From Chaetoceros tenuissimus (taxonomy: Eukaryota; Bacillariophyta; Thalassiosirophyceae; Chaetocerotales; Chaetocerotaceae), in NCBI GenBank assembly GCA_021927905.1, contig BLLK01000019.1:1-64000 (forward strand): a stretch of DNA of 64,000 bases, read 5' to 3'. Shown one piece after another: positions 61,757 through 64,000 of the stretch (positions within the stretch are counted from its first letter, which is position 1; the number at the start of each line of letters is the position of its first letter). A program made the position numbers and the translations under genes. The notes below the pieces were generated by a model that was given only the letters and a program-made list of their open reading frames with translations, was not told where the DNA came from and ran no database searches.

Positions 61757-64000
61757 ATGAGACGAAGCTATCAAAACTCTTCATCTCGAAACGGCGTGGA
61801 CTCCTTTGTACCGCCGCAAGAAATTGTCATCACAAGTCCTTCCAATAACTCCTCTAGCTCTAGCCCTAGAAATAGCTCTGGAAATAGTTCTACTAGTAAC
61901 AGCAGGAGATCCCCGACATCGTTTCTCAACAATTATACAGCAGCAGCTACAGGTGCACCAATGAGAGATCACGATCGACGATTCGGAGTCTCTGCAAACA
62001 ACCTTCAGAGTTTTCGAAGAGACAATAGAATGCCTGGTAGTGCTAGTACGAACAGCAATACTAGCAACCACAAAAGAGAAGAGCCTAAAAACTTTTTACA
62101 AGAAGCCAAAATGAAATTGAGAAGATCTCCTTCTCCTCCTAGAAATCGCTTCAAGAATTCATCTACTAATACTACTGCAGTACCTAGTAACAGTACGAGT
62201 CCGAATGAAAACGTGGTCAAGTCTTCACTTCATCATTTGATGCAGACACAGTCCTCTAGGTCATCATCATTGCATCAGAAACAACACGGCAGCAGTCATT
62301 CCGTTTCATCCTTTCCTAATGCAAATCAAGAGACTCCGACTCGGAATGTTGTCTCGAATACTACCTCCTCTAGTAATGTCAGAAGCATGACCAAGTCTTG
62401 GGGAAGCAAGTCAAACCTGAATAGTGGCAACTATGCTGGAGGTACCATGAGCAATAGTCATTCTTCTTCTAGTCTTCAACAAAATACTGTACCAAGTTGG
62501 AAAAAGAATGTCATTGCAAAGGAAGATGACAAGAATTTGAATGCACCAGTCAGTCCAGTACAGAAAAAATCTATCAAGAACAGTGCCTTTCATGCATTTC
62601 AGTCCAATGCTGCTTCCAATACTACTACTTCAAAGGCAGTTCCGAAATATACATCTACCATGGCAAAAACTACGTCCAAGAAAAAGGCATCGCCCAAGAA
62701 ACAAAAGGAAGTAGTGGAACATACAAATACAGGTGATCAATCCAATGTATGGGTCAAACATTCACTCGTATATTCCATCCTGAATCCGAAACCAACCTAT
62801 GGGTCACAATCTTCTACTGTCAGTGAACCAGCACCCATGACTCCGCAGCGGAAACCAAGTTTTAACAGAAGTTATTCTACTACGGGGTATGCTACTCCTT
62901 CCACTCCAAGCTTCGTTCCAATGAATTCTACAGCAAAGAAACTCTTTCAAAAGAGAAATGATGATGCTTCCATGAATAGTGGAAATGGAAATGAACAGCA
63001 AACCATGACTGCGAAATGGGGGTGGGTCAAAGCTTTACTATTGAATCATGATGACTTTACCAAAACTTCCAGTAATGCTTCTAGCTCAAGTAGTAGAACT
63101 AGTGCTTCTGTAGAAGATACATCTATTCCAGCATGGAAGAGGAAATTGAAATCGACATCTGCACCACCCAAACCAGATTTTGATTTACCTGCAGATTGTG
63201 TCAAGAGTACTTCGTCCATTTCATCCTCTAGTACTACCTCGAAAACTCCATCTATGGTATCACTCAAAATTATTGATCAAGAATCGGATTATTATGGAAA
63301 GACGGTGGATATACCAATTGAGAAATTGCAATCGAGTAATTCTACAAATATTTTCGGAGAAGAACTTGTCATGGCCAATACTTGGCCGAACTTTACTGTA
63401 TTGCCGGAAGCAACTGCTCCAAAACAAGATTTAAAGACACCTGTTAGTAAATGGTCCACATTTGGCAATTCTTCCAAGACTTTTGAGGAAGAGAAAAAGG
63501 AAGATGCGGAAGATGATTCCAATATTCCAAGTGATTTGACAAATTTGACTCATTTGCATGAACCAGCTGTAGTGTTTTGTTTGAGAAATCGTTATGCAAT
63601 GAATGAGATTTATACCTCAACTGGACCAATTTTACTTGCTTTGAATCCTTTTAAAGAAGTTAGAGGAGTATACAGTGATGAACTCATGAAACAGTATTGT
63701 GTTTATGGACAAGGAGTTGCCTCAGCTAATCGGAAAAAGAGTTTGGAGAAGTTACCTCCGCATGTATATGCTGTGGCGGATAATGCTTATAGAGCCATGA
63801 TGAGGGCTTTGGATGATCATCGCGGGGATGTGAATGGGGATATGAGTGGCATTGTCGATCAATCTATTCTTGTGAGTGGAGAAAGCGGAGCTGGAAAGAC
63901 AGTTACTACCAAAATTATCATGAAGTATCTTGCTGCTTTGAGTAAACGTAGCGGAGCTAAAAAGACTGAAAAGAAGAAGCCACTCAAGAGTATATGGACT
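61757..64000 (+). CDS. Myosin heavy chain, 5' part (runs off the window)
   Basis: An ATG at 61757 opens a frame that stays open to the window edge (748 codons). The first 560 or so residues are Ser/Asn/Thr-rich and disordered, with scattered tryptophan motifs (VPSWKKNVIAKED, IPAWKRKLKS, WVKHSLVYS, WGWVKALLL) that may be an atypical N-terminal SH3-like part. The motor domain starts near residue 590: LTNLTHLHEPAVVFCLRNRY, IYTSTGPILLALNPFKEV, then the P-loop GESGAGKT at residues 708-715. This order and these motifs are diagnostic of a myosin ATPase motor, which moves on actin. The class cannot be set without the rest; diatoms have their own classes with long N-terminal extensions. The start is the first ATG after an in-frame stop-rich spacer. 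Confidence 0.88.
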   Translation, partial: MRRSYQNSSSRNGVDSFVPPQEIVITSPSNNSSSSSPRNSSGNSSTSNSRRSPTSFLNNYTAAATGAPMRDHDRRFGVSANNLQSFRRDNRMPGSASTNSNTSNHKREEPKNFLQEAKMKLRRSPSPPRNRFKNSSTNTTAVPSNSTSPNENVVKSSLHHLMQTQSSRSSSLHQKQHGSSHSVSSFPNANQETPTRNVVSNTTSSSNVRSMTKSWGSKSNLNSGNYAGGTMSNSHSSSSLQQNTVPSWKKNVIAKEDDKNLNAPVSPVQKKSIKNSAFHAFQSNAASNTTTSKAVPKYTSTMAKTTSKKKASPKKQKEVVEHTNTGDQSNVWVKHSLVYSILNPKPTYGSQSSTVSEPAPMTPQRKPSFNRSYSTTGYATPSTPSFVPMNSTAKKLFQKRNDDASMNSGNGNEQQTMTAKWGWVKALLLNHDDFTKTSSNASSSSSRTSASVEDTSIPAWKRKLKSTSAPPKPDFDLPADCVKSTSSISSSSTTSKTPSMVSLKIIDQESDYYGKTVDIPIEKLQSSNSTNIFGEELVMANTWPNFTVLPEATAPKQDLKTPVSKWSTFGNSSKTFEEEKKEDAEDDSNIPSDLTNLTHLHEPAVVFCLRNRYAMNEIYTSTGPILLALNPFKEVRGVYSDELMKQYCVYGQGVASANRKKSLEKLPPHVYAVADNAYRAMMRALDDHRGDVNGDMSGIVDQSILVSGESGAGKTVTTKIIMKYLAALSKRSGAKKTEKKKPLKSIWT

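Noticed and set aside
61781-63629. Minus-strand ORFs opposite the myosin frame (and the plus-strand 63180-63434 ORF)
   Set aside because: The plus frame from 61757 is open for 748 codons with myosin motor motifs; the others are shadows.

Overview
The window reads as the left end of a chromosome from a diatom, possibly a Chaetoceros-like centric species; the genus is a guess. The evidence is mixed. Base 1 lies in CCCTAA telomere repeats. Genes are AT-rich with many 60-150 bp GT-AG introns. Several products look diatom-like: Pro-Ser (PSxxPS) linkers and Cys-rich ACCxCGG repeats in a giant surface protein, two DUF6824-type domains in one protein, a small protein with an ASAFAP-like plastid presequence, and a myosin with a long Ser/Asn-rich extension.

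Region by region. (1) 1-12325 is telomere and subtelomere: telomeric DNA, 14-bp and 17-bp minisatellites that include a 0.9-kb duplicated block, then about 18 copies of a 330-bp satellite. A 5'-truncated LINE sits in the satellite, flanked by a 9-bp target duplication and ending in five AACCTA units. (2) 12323-24176 is a graveyard zone: a Myb/SANT-like gene abutting the satellite, a decayed F-BAR/PH gene, a fossil DIRS-like retroelement with a large inverted copy of its own end, and a decayed partial copy of the golgin gene found intact 20 kb away. (3) 24721-38460 (minus) holds what I read as one 17-exon gene for a secreted or membrane-anchored modular protein of about 3,836 residues. It has a signal peptide, Cys-rich repeats, a discoidin-like domain, two C-type lectin-like domains, an FN3-like region, a coiled coil and a C-terminal membrane helix. 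All exon phases agree, including two micro-exons of 14 and 11 bp. (4) 38461-43007 is AT-rich and gene-poor, with a strong 19-bp hairpin, a few exon-like fragments and a gene relic. (5) 43008-64000 is ordinary gene-dense chromosome: a GRAB-domain golgin, a small two-exon conserved protein, a ubiquitin-specific protease, a broken 7TM receptor, a plastid-targeted membrane protein, a TPR protein, a DUF6824-like protein, a Lys-rich protein and the 5' part of a myosin that runs off the window.

No operon logic applies. The genes that group functionally are housekeeping cell-biology genes (golgin, ubiquitin protease, myosin). The giant modular gene is the item most likely to be undescribed: its architecture suggests cell-surface recognition or adhesion, but that is inference.
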